From NCBI GenBank assembly GCA_016303235.1, contig JAEDMB010000049.1, forward strand, positions 1 through 12,367: a stretch of 12,367 bases of DNA. The letters run 5' to 3'. The notes beneath the pieces are model-generated. The model was not told the origin of the DNA. It did no database searches and worked only from the letters and a program-made list of their open reading frames with translations. Source of the DNA: Oscillospiraceae bacterium (lineage in GTDB: Bacteria; Bacillota; Clostridia; Oscillospirales; Ruminococcaceae). The translations under genes and the position numbers were made by a program. Positions 6,378 through 12,062 of this stretch are shown in pieces; positions within the stretch are counted from its first letter, which is position 1, and each line of letters begins with the position of its first letter.

Positions 6378-6992
6378 TTATCTTCTTTTTCCGCAATTTT
6401 TGTCAAATGACGGATTGCAGGCATAGAAATTTTTCGGGTTGAGATTATCCTGAATTATTCTGAGTGCTTCACCGAAACGCTGGAAATGTACTATTTCACG
6501 CTCACGGAGGAATTTTATAGGGTCACGCACATCGGGGTCATCGGCAAGGCGAAGTATATTATCATAAGTTGTTCTGGCTTTCTGTTCCGCTGCCATATTC
6601 TCTGTTAAATCCGTTATAGCATCTCCCTTGACTCCGAAATAAGATGCTGTAAAAGGAACTCCCGATGCCGATACCGGATATATTCCCTCTGTATGGTCAA
6701 CAAAATATGTGTCAAATCCGCTTTCCTTAATCTGTTCCGGAGTAAGATTTTTTGTAAGCTGATATATAATTGCTGAAATCATTTCCACATGTGCAAGTTC
6801 TTCAGTTCCTATGTCGGTCAGAAGTCCCTTTACCTTATCTGACGGCATAGTATATCTCTGATTAAGGTATCTCAAAGATGCTGCCAGTTCACCGTCAGGA
6901 CCTCCGAGCTGTGAAATAATTATCTTTGCAAGCTTAGGATTGGTATTTTTAATATTTACGGGATATTGAAGTTTTTTATCATAAATCCACAT
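6378..6992 (-). CDS. cotJC: CotJC, manganese-catalase-like spore coat protein
   Basis: This 204-residue protein has the ferritin-like four-helix fold of dimanganese catalases. Candidate metal ligands are Glu35 (GGPDGELAAS), Glu65 and His68 (EELAH), Glu136 (ENMAAEQ) and Glu166/His169 (REREIVHF), so both ExxH pairs are present and activity is plausible. The N-terminus MWIYDKKLQYPVNIK is characteristic of CotJC. In Bacillus the protein sits in the inner spore coat with CotJA and CotJB. AAGGAGC lies about 9 nt before ATG at 6992, and the gene starts 6 nt after cotJB ends. The basic tail NCGKRR is slightly unusual. A terminator closes the operon. Confidence 0.95.
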   Translation of the reverse strand: MWIYDKKLQYPVNIKNTNPKLAKIIISQLGGPDGELAASLRYLNQRYTMPSDKVKGLLTDIGTEELAHVEMISAIIYQLTKNLTPEQIKESGFDTYFVDHTEGIYPVSASGVPFTASYFGVKGDAITDLTENMAAEQKARTTYDNILRLADDPDVRDPIKFLREREIVHFQRFGEALRIIQDNLNPKNFYACNPSFDKNCGKRR

Positions 6993-6998
6993 AATAAA

Positions 6999-7247
6999 TC
7001 AGCTCCTTTCCCAGGGCCACGGGTCACTGACCCAGTGCCAATGATTAGCACTGTTATTCTGAATCGGAGTAAGAGGGCCATACAAATCATTAAATTCCTT
7101 TTCGGCATCTGATTTAAGTTTTTTATACTTGTTGAACAAAGCCAAAGCACGGCGACAATTCGGGTGGGTATCAAGATAGAGATTAAGTTCCTTAAGTGCG
7201 AAATCGTAATGCTGAATTTTCATCATAAGTTCATCACGTTCATTCAC
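6999..7247 (-). CDS. cotJB: CotJB spore coat protein
   Basis: This 82-residue protein matches CotJB: a helical N-terminal region (RDELMMKIQHYDFALKELNLYLDTHPNC), a middle ALALFNKYKKLKSDAEKEFNDLYGPL, and an aromatic Trp/Pro-rich end (HWHWVSDPWPWE). Its molecular role is structural, within the coat complex with CotJA and CotJC. I start it at a GTG (7245-7247), 8 nt after GGAGG, which overlaps the TGA of cotJA by 8 bp; the first ATG would come eight codons in and lose the conserved RDELM start. Confidence 0.93.
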   Translation of the reverse strand: MNERDELMMKIQHYDFALKELNLYLDTHPNCRRALALFNKYKKLKSDAEKEFNDLYGPLTPIQNNSANHWHWVSDPWPWERS

Positions 7248-7548
7248 CCTGACCGCCTCCTCTCATAAAAGGGAAATCCAAATCGGGGAAAAGAGTTCCC
7301 TTATGGAATCCTTCACGTGAATCGTAAACCTTTCCCCATTGCTGAAAAGGTACATAAGCCATAGCAAGAGGAGTATTTTCGGGAAAAGCTGATATATTAT
7401 TGCTGTCAGTATTTTCCGGAATGATTATATTTTCAGCATCTGCAGAAGAAGTATCCGGATTCATACGCATATTATCCGGTATATCAGAACGCACATTTCT
7501 ATTATATACAACCCTGTCATCAAGGTCATCAAACAGGTTGAAATTCAT
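7240..7548 (-). CDS. cotJA: CotJA spore coat associated protein
   Basis: The last 45 residues hold the CotJA core: PLAMAYVPFQQWGKVYDS followed by EGFHKGTLFPDLDFPF. The first half is a polar, Asn/Asp-rich stretch with no domain, longer than in the shortest CotJA proteins. CotJA recruits CotJC to the coat in Bacillus subtilis. ATG at 7548 (MNFNLFDDL) has AAGGAG 8 nt upstream; a start seven codons earlier has none. The TGA overlaps the GTG of cotJB. It is the first gene of cotJABC. The upstream region lacks a good sigma-A -35, which fits a sporulation sigma factor. Confidence 0.92.
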   Translation of the reverse strand: MNFNLFDDLDDRVVYNRNVRSDIPDNMRMNPDTSSADAENIIIPENTDSNNISAFPENTPLAMAYVPFQQWGKVYDSREGFHKGTLFPDLDFPFMRGGGQGE

Positions 7549-7567
7549 AATGAAAGCTCCTTTCCGC

Positions 7568-7598
7568 ACAGTATAATCTGTACACTTTTATTATATTC
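7568..7598 (-). promoter_or_regulatory. Tentative sporulation-type promoter of cotJABC
   Basis: On the minus strand GAATATA (7592-7598) and TATACTGT (7568-7575) loosely resemble the sigma-E -35 and -10 boxes, matching about five positions each, with a 16-nt gap that is a little long. A TATAAT also occurs at 7590-7595 but has no matching -35. This is a weak call supported mainly by the known sigma-E control of cotJ in Bacillus. Confidence 0.2.
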
Positions 7599-7624
7599 AT
7601 GATTCTGATAAACTGTTACGGACA

Positions 7625-7657
7625 AAAAGGACGGTTCAGAAGAAAAACCGTCCTTTT
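7625..7657 (-). terminator. Bidirectional terminator hairpin stranded by the IS
   Basis: AAAAGGACGGTT (7625-7636) and AACCGTCCTTTT (7646-7657) form a perfect 12-bp stem with a 9-nt loop and T-runs on both strands. No plus-strand gene precedes it, and cotJA points away from it. The nearest gene that would be terminated here on the minus strand is lysR, whose stop lies just beyond the insertion element. The hairpin was therefore probably the original lysR terminator. Confidence 0.8.
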
Positions 7658-7661
7658 ATCT

Positions 7662-7730
7662 AAATTTCGGCAGGATACCCCAACTTCTAAGCGAACGAGG
7701 TGAGCGAAAGTGGGGGATGAATGCCGATTT
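7662..7730. repeat. Left-end imperfect palindrome of the IS
   Basis: The inner stem CCCC-A-ACTT (7678-7686) pairs with AAGTGGGG (7708-7715), with one bulged A. Outside it, TCGGCA (7667-7672) pairs with TGCCGA (7722-7727), and AAA (7662-7664) can pair with TTT (7728-7730) past a TT bulge. Such subterminal hairpins are what the HUH transposase TnpA recognises in single-stranded DNA. Confidence 0.65.
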
Positions 7731-7743
7731 TTTACTAAAAACA

Positions 7744-7772
7744 TTGACAATCAGTAAAACATATGCTATAAT
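7744..7772 (+). promoter_or_regulatory. Promoter of tnpB
   Basis: TTGACA (7744-7749) and TATAAT (7767-7772) are perfect and 17 nt apart. TGC immediately before the -10 makes it an extended -10. AAGGAG (7805-7810) and ATG at 7818 follow. It lies inside the element, so tnpB carries its own expression signal. Confidence 0.85.
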
Positions 7773-7817
7773 AGATACACAGGAAATATCCTGAATATGA
7801 GAGAAAGGAGAAAAACT

Positions 7818-9068
7818 ATGTATCTTACAGTAAAACAACAAGTGAAACATCTTTCAAAAGAAGAATACAATATTTTGAGAGAATTGTGCCATACAGCGAA
7901 AAACCTTGCTAATGAAGCAATCTATAATGTTCGTCAGTATTACTTCACAGAAGGCGAATATCTCAAATATGAAAAAAATTATGCTCTGTTGAAAGACAGT
8001 CCAAATTATAAAATGCTTAATTCCAATATGGCACAGCAGATATTGAAAGAAGTTGATGGAGCATTCAAAAGTTTTTTCGGACTGCTGAAACTTGCTAAAA
8101 AAGGTAAATATTCTTTTAGAGATTGTAAATTGCCACACTATATGCCGAAAGATGGCTTCACAACTCTTGTAATAGGATTTGTCAGACTGAATGGAAACAA
8201 ACTAATTCTGCCATATTCCAACACATTCAAGAAAACACATAAACCTGTTGAAATCAGAATACCACCGATACTTGCTGATAAAAAAATCAAGGAAATCAGA
8301 ATTATTCCAAAATTAAAAGCAAGGTTCTTTGAAATTCAGTATACTTATGAAGCTGAATATATTCAGAGAAATCTTAATCAAAACAATGCACTTGCTTTGG
8401 ATTTAGGAGTGAATAATCTTGTCACAGCAGTATCAAGTAATGGCAGAAGTTTCATTATTGACGGTAAAAGGCTGAAATCTGTTAACCAGTGGTTTAACAA
8501 GGAAAATTCAAGACTGCAAAGCATAAAAGACAAGCAAGGCTTTCATAAAAAAACAACAAACCGTCAGAAAATTTTAGCAGACAAGAGAAATAGACAAGTC
8601 AATGATTATATGAGTAAGACAGCAAAGAAAATCATCGATTATTGTATTGCTCATAATATCGGAACACTTGTTGTCGGTTACAATGAAACATTTCAGCGAA
8701 ATACTGACATTGGCAGACAAAACAATCAGAATTTCGTCAATATTCCGTTTGGAAAATTACGTTCTAAACTTGAATACCTTTGTGAACTGAATGGAATTGC
8801 TTTTGTGAAACAGGAAGAAAGCTATACTTCAAAGGCTTCTTTCTGGGATAAAGATTTAATTCCTGTATACAATGCGGACAATCCACAGAAATATGATTTT
8901 AGTGGAAAACGTGTGAAGCGTGGTCTGTATAGAACTGCAAATGAAAAACTTCTGAATGCAGATGTAAACGGTGCATTGAATATTCTAAGAAAAAGTAGTG
9001 TTGTGAGTTTAGATACTCTATACAGTAGTGGCGAAGTGGATACGCCTGTAAGAATAAGGGTTGCCTGA
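7818..9068 (+). CDS. tnpB: TnpB (OrfB, IS605 family) RNA-guided nuclease
   Basis: This 416-residue protein has an N-terminal helical/OrfB region (about 1-180) and a RuvC-like nuclease. RuvC-I is ALALDLGVNN (Asp195), RuvC-II is KQEESYTSK (Glu333/334) and RuvC-III is NADVNGALN (Asp382), so the catalytic triad is intact. Between II and III, where many TnpB proteins have a four-cysteine zinc ribbon, this one has SFWDKDLIPVYNADNP and FSGKRVKRGLY with no cysteine, the form of a known zinc-less OrfB subgroup. TnpB proteins cut DNA guided by an omega RNA made from the element's right end and favour its retention. ATG at 7818 has AAGGAG 7 nt upstream; an ATG at 7797 has none. Isoleucine codons are more often ATT than in neighbouring genes, consistent with transfer. 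Confidence 0.93.
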   Translation: MYLTVKQQVKHLSKEEYNILRELCHTAKNLANEAIYNVRQYYFTEGEYLKYEKNYALLKDSPNYKMLNSNMAQQILKEVDGAFKSFFGLLKLAKKGKYSFRDCKLPHYMPKDGFTTLVIGFVRLNGNKLILPYSNTFKKTHKPVEIRIPPILADKKIKEIRIIPKLKARFFEIQYTYEAEYIQRNLNQNNALALDLGVNNLVTAVSSNGRSFIIDGKRLKSVNQWFNKENSRLQSIKDKQGFHKKTTNRQKILADKRNRQVNDYMSKTAKKIIDYCIAHNIGTLVVGYNETFQRNTDIGRQNNQNFVNIPFGKLRSKLEYLCELNGIAFVKQEESYTSKASFWDKDLIPVYNADNPQKYDFSGKRVKRGLYRTANEKLLNADVNGALNILRKSSVVSLDTLYSSGEVDTPVRIRVA

Positions 9069-9151
9069 TTTTCAGGTGGAAACTTAAATGCTAATCTTCT
9101 TACGAAGCCCCCACCTCTTAGCGAGTGTAACGAGCGTAGGTGGGGGAGAGT
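9030..9151 (+). ncRNA. Predicted omega RNA (reRNA) scaffold at the IS right end
   Basis: In TnpB systems the guide RNA scaffold comes from the end of tnpB and the right end, with the guide taken from the flank. Here that stretch holds the end of tnpB, a small hairpin CCTGA/TCAGG (9064-9076) and the 9-bp right-end stem (9108-9146). The guide would begin at about 9147-9156 and read into lysR. The 5' end is a guess, and family knowledge rather than a sequence model supports the call. Confidence 0.4.
9108..9146. repeat. Right-end palindrome of the IS
   Basis: CCCCCACCT (9108-9116) and AGGTGGGGG (9138-9146) form a perfect 9-bp stem enclosing a 21-nt loop with AGCGAG and CGAGCG. It resembles the left-end hairpin. 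It is the expected TnpA recognition site and the likely last structured part of the omega RNA. Confidence 0.8.
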
Positions 9152-10081
9152 TCACGTTTCCTGATATTTCTTTTTAGCTTTATATACCTGTTCCATAAAT
9201 TCACGTTCGGGAGCAGTAAGCTTATAGCCTTTTCTGTATACCAGAACATCTTTGTACATTCTTGAATTTGACTTGCACTGTATCTGTACAAGATGATGCT
9301 TGTCAAGAAGTGGCTGAGGTATGGGGGATACCCACATAAAAGTATTGGGGTCATTTTCAAGTACGACAAACTGGCTTGCACGTTCAAAGAGAAAAATTCT
9401 CTTGTCGACATTTTCGGAAAATTCTGCTTTCATCACATCAGTCTGCGGAAGTGACGGCACATATGAATCGGAATGTGTTATTTCGATATAGTCTGAAAGA
9501 TTTTCAAAAGTTATATCGTCCATTTGTGCAAGAGGGCTGTCCTTTGAAGTTATAAGAACATAATTAAATTCCGTTATAGTTTCGTGAGCGAGTTTTTTTT
9601 CATTGAAAAGAGCCTTGAAATATTTATCAAAAAGAGCCTGAAAGCGTATAATTCCGAGATTACATTCATTTGTTATAAGGCTGTTGATAGTCTGCATTGA
9701 ATTTGTTTCCTTATAGAATATAGTTGCAGGCAGGTCACGGTTGATTTTTCTGGAAAATTCAGCAAGGGCATATGAAATATAGCTTGCTCTCGGAACGCAT
9801 ACGGATAATTTCTGCCTGCCTTTTTTTCCTTTTTTGTAGACATTTTCAAGTTCTTCAACCTGTGAAGTAATTTTTCTTGCATACTCGAGAAATTCCTCGC
9901 CCTCGGGAGTAGTGATAATTCCCTTTGAGGTACGGCGGAATATTTTTATGCCGAGATTTTCTTCAAGTTCCTTGATAGCACGGCTTAAATTAGGCTGTCC
10001 CATATAAAGGCTTTCGGCAGCCTTGCTTATTGATTTTGTGCGGTCTATTTCGACTGCGTATTTTAAGTGAAGAAGATTCAT
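9152..10081 (-). CDS. LysR-family transcriptional regulator
   Basis: This 309-residue regulator has an N-terminal winged HTH (about 3-62, with SISKAAESLYMGQPNLSRAIKELEENLGIKIFRRTSKG), a linker helix to about 88, and a substrate-binding-like effector domain (about 93-300). It would act as a tetramer on DNA with an unknown small ligand. AGGAGA precedes ATG at 10081. It follows a 43-residue gene by 23 nt and probably belongs to the dockerin-protein operon. Its TGA lies only 5 nt from the right-end hairpin of the IS; depending on the exact junction, the last codon or two and the stop could come from the element. Length is normal for the family, so function is likely kept. Confidence 0.92.
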   Translation of the reverse strand: MNLLHLKYAVEIDRTKSISKAAESLYMGQPNLSRAIKELEENLGIKIFRRTSKGIITTPEGEEFLEYARKITSQVEELENVYKKGKKGRQKLSVCVPRASYISYALAEFSRKINRDLPATIFYKETNSMQTINSLITNECNLGIIRFQALFDKYFKALFNEKKLAHETITEFNYVLITSKDSPLAQMDDITFENLSDYIEITHSDSYVPSLPQTDVMKAEFSENVDKRIFLFERASQFVVLENDPNTFMWVSPIPQPLLDKHHLVQIQCKSNSRMYKDVLVYRKGYKLTAPEREFMEQVYKAKKKYQET

Positions 10082-10104
10082 TTTTTTTCATCTCCTGAAA
10101 AAAA

Positions 10105-10236
10105 TCAGCCGATGCCGTTGCGTTCGAGATTATGAAGAAACATAAAACGTGCTTCGTCACGATATTCCGGCATATTTTTTATTTTTGCGTGGTGCGTAAA
10201 ATCGGGAAGATGAAATCTTGCTTTAAATTTGGACAT
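10105..10236 (-). CDS. Unrecognised 43-residue small protein
   Basis: The frame starts at ATG 10236 with an excellent AAAAGGAGA site 8 nt upstream and ends at TGA 10105-10107. The product begins MSKFKARFHLPDFTHHAKIK and ends NLERNGIG. It is basic and soluble, with four histidines (9, 15, 16, 35), several Phe/Arg residues and no signal peptide or membrane helix. It lies 24 nt after the dockerin gene and 23 nt before lysR on the same strand, so it looks like the middle gene of an operon. I do not recognise a family. It could be a regulator partner, a toxin-like or structural peptide, or the surviving head of a longer gene. Confidence 0.6.
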   Translation of the reverse strand: MSKFKARFHLPDFTHHAKIKNMPEYRDEARFMFLHNLERNGIG

Positions 10237-10260
10237 TTTTAAATTCTCCTTTTAAATTTT

Positions 10261-11094
10261 TTATAATTCAGTCAGAATATCTGCAATATACTGCTGAACG
10301 GCAAGTGCATCATTTGCGTTTATTCCGTTACCGCTTGCATGTACATCAGCATTTGCAATTCCCTGTTCGGAAAGCTGATTTGTTTCGGAATCACTTACAT
10401 ATGACGCTATTGCTACAACATCGGCAATATCAACAGAGTTATCATTATTTGCATCGCCCCTGAGAGTAGGCGAAAGACCTACAACTATTGAACAGTCCTG
10501 ATAATTGCTGAAGGCGTATTCCTGCATTGATAAATCCTGTTCGCAGTCGGTGAACTGGTCAGTATCAAGAAACCAGAAATTACATTTATATTCATCGCCT
10601 GCCTGTGCATCTTCGGGAACAGTCATATTTATTTCTATGACAGTGCCGTCTTTCCCTGAATTTGTACAGGAAAAGGTTGTAACAAATATGCAGTTCTGCT
10701 GACGTGAAACGTAAGGAGATATATCAGGAACATCGGGATTATTCGTTACAATATTATTATTTATATCCTCACCGGTTCTTGAGTATACATTAAGCATAAT
10801 CATTTCATTTACTGCATCGCCGTCTGAATAATATATAATTCCGTCACCCTCACCGTCGGGAATAAGCCTTGCATCGTAATTGAAATGTACTCCAGATGTA
10901 CTCCATTCACTTCCGCCCGATATTTCGTATGATATATGAACGGTTTCACCGGCAAGAGCCGTATATTTTTCCTGACCGTTTGCCCTTAGCTTAAGAACGG
11001 GATTTCCTGAAGCATTTGTATTCATTGACGGAGCTGTAAGAGATTCCGCAATAAGAATACATGGTATTATATATATAAATTTTTTAAGTTTCAT
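10261..11094 (-). CDS. Secreted cohesin-like/dockerin protein
   Basis: This 277-residue exported protein has a signal peptide (residues 1 to about 29: KLKK, a hydrophobic core, then NTNASG). A beta-rich cohesin-like domain follows (about 32-205), with a cohesin-type pattern: the GETVHISYEISGG strand, SGVHFNYDARLIP, and INMTVPEDAQAGDEY near the end. A C-terminal dockerin (about 211-277) has two calcium-loop repeats, GDANNDNSVDIADVVAIASYV and NADVHASGNGINANDALAVQQYI. No catalytic domain or carbohydrate-binding module is visible. Cohesin-dockerin proteins act as adaptors in ruminococcal cellulosomes; whether the first domain truly binds dockerins is not certain. GGAGG lies 9 nt before ATG at 11094. 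Confidence 0.82.
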   Translation of the reverse strand: MKLKKFIYIIPCILIAESLTAPSMNTNASGNPVLKLRANGQEKYTALAGETVHISYEISGGSEWSTSGVHFNYDARLIPDGEGDGIIYYSDGDAVNEMIMLNVYSRTGEDINNNIVTNNPDVPDISPYVSRQQNCIFVTTFSCTNSGKDGTVIEINMTVPEDAQAGDEYKCNFWFLDTDQFTDCEQDLSMQEYAFSNYQDCSIVVGLSPTLRGDANNDNSVDIADVVAIASYVSDSETNQLSEQGIANADVHASGNGINANDALAVQQYIADILTEL

Positions 11095-11126
11095 AAAAAC
11101 AAACCTCCGATTATTTTACTTCTTTA

Positions 11127-11155
11127 ATTATAGCATGTAAAATTTGTTTTGTCCA
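11127..11155 (-). promoter_or_regulatory. Promoter of the dockerin-LysR operon
   Basis: On the minus strand TGGACA (11150-11155) and TATAAT (11127-11132) have a 17-nt spacer that ends in TGC, an extended -10. The ATG at 11094 is about 33 nt downstream of the -10. It is back to back with the promoter at 11178-11206. Confidence 0.75.
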
Positions 11156-11177
11156 CAAAAAATCCCGATAATTTTTA

Positions 11178-11206
11178 TTGACTTTAAGAAAAAAAAAGTT
11201 TATAAT
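11178..11206 (+). promoter_or_regulatory. Promoter of the tepA-uppP operon
   Basis: TTGACT (11178-11183) and TATAAT (11201-11206) are 17 nt apart with a purine-rich spacer. The start codon lies about 73 nt downstream, leaving a leader of roughly 65 nt with no clear hairpin. Confidence 0.75.
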
Positions 11207-11279
11207 AAAATGTATATATCATCTGTTTTTCCGCATAATTAATTCTGAAAGAAAATATTATTCAGAAACGGAGATATAT

Positions 11280-12035
11280 ATGAAATCAAATCAGGATAAT
11301 CAGGGCTTTTTTACTATGCCCGATGAAAATCAGAATAATGAAGATTCACAGAGCAAGGCTGAACAGCGTAATGATGAGGCGGAGCTTATCGAAAAAATGG
11401 GCGAGGTTATTTCTCAGAATTCAAAGCATCTTATACACTGCCTTAATATAATAGGTCAGGTTGAGGGGCATTATATTCTTTCCTCACAGAATAAAACTAC
11501 CAAATATGAACATATTATTCCTGCACTTGTTGCAATCGAACAGGACAGGAGCATTGAGGGACTTATAATTATACTGAATACTGTCGGCGGTGACGTTGAG
11601 GCAGGTCTTGCCATTGCGGAGCTTATTGCCGGTATGAAAACCCCTACTGTTTCTCTTGTAGTCGGCGGAGGCCATTCAATAGGAGTACCTCTCGCCGTCA
11701 GTGCAAAATGTTCGTTTATAGTTCCGTCAGCGTCTATGACTATTCACCCCGTGAGAATGAACGGAACTGTTCTCGGAGTTCCGCAGACACTTTCATATTT
11801 TGAAAAAATGCAGGACAGAATAGTTAATTTTGTGATTTCAAACAGCCATATATCTGAAAAAACTTTCAGAAAGCTCCTTATGAATACTAAGGAACTTGTT
11901 ATGGATATCGGAAGTGTTGTTGAGGGAAAAGATGCCGTTGAAATCGGTCTTATAGACAGACTCGGCGGATTAAGCGATGCTGTTGAGTGCCTTTATGAAA
12001 TGATTGAAAATTCTGAAAAGCGTTATCCTGATTAG
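11280..12035 (+). CDS. ClpP-class serine protease (TepA-like)
   Basis: This 251-residue protein has a polar Asn/Gln/Glu-rich N-terminus (1-40) and a ClpP/crotonase fold. The oxyanion and substrate loop is LNTVGGDVEAGLAIAELI, the nucleophile is Ser133 in GGGHSIGVPLAV, the base is His156 in SASMTIHPVRM, and the likely third residue is Asp209 in MDIGSVVEGKDAVEIGLIDRLGG. The triad is complete. The HPVR motif and the absence of a ClpP-type N-terminal loop point to the TepA group, which in Bacillus is linked to protein translocation and is not a subunit of ClpXP. ATG at 11280 has ACGGAGA 6 nt upstream; the frame is open to 11178, but that overlaps the promoter. It probably forms an operon with uppP 27 nt downstream. 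Confidence 0.85.
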   Translation: MKSNQDNQGFFTMPDENQNNEDSQSKAEQRNDEAELIEKMGEVISQNSKHLIHCLNIIGQVEGHYILSSQNKTTKYEHIIPALVAIEQDRSIEGLIIILNTVGGDVEAGLAIAELIAGMKTPTVSLVVGGGHSIGVPLAVSAKCSFIVPSASMTIHPVRMNGTVLGVPQTLSYFEKMQDRIVNFVISNSHISEKTFRKLLMNTKELVMDIGSVVEGKDAVEIGLIDRLGGLSDAVECLYEMIENSEKRYPD

Positions 12036-12062
12036 TAATCTATTTTTTTACGGAGGATTATT

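Larger units (their letters stand above)
7660..9151 (+). mobile_element. tnpB-only IS200/IS605-type element (IS1341-like)
   Basis: The element consists of a left-end palindrome (7662-7730), a promoter, one tnpB gene and a right-end palindrome (9108-9146). The two ends are related to each other in the same orientation (CCCC...CTTCTAAGCG and CCCCCACCTCTTAGCG), as in IS605 relatives, and there are no terminal inverted repeats or obvious target duplication. No tnpA is present, so movement would need a TnpA acting in trans. Exact ends are uncertain: the left end is near 7658-7668 and the right end between 9147 and 9155. It is inserted between lysR and the hairpin at 7625-7657. Confidence 0.8.

Noticed and set aside
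7660..7817. A degraded tnpA in the left part of the element
   Set aside because: The left-end palindrome and the tnpB promoter fill this space; there is no HUH motif or Tyr-containing frame.
7656..7850. Minus-strand open frame over the IS left end
   Set aside because: It runs through the palindrome, the promoter and the tnpB start on the wrong strand, has no ribosome site and no family-like sequence.
7662..9146. CRISPR-like array from the repeated GCGA/ACGAGCG segments
   Set aside because: These are the two end hairpins of one IS element, present once at each end, without spacers.
11178..11279. 34-residue N-terminal extension of the TepA-like protein
   Set aside because: The extension would start on the -35 box and has no ribosome site; ATG at 11280 has ACGGAGA and gives the expected polar N-terminus.
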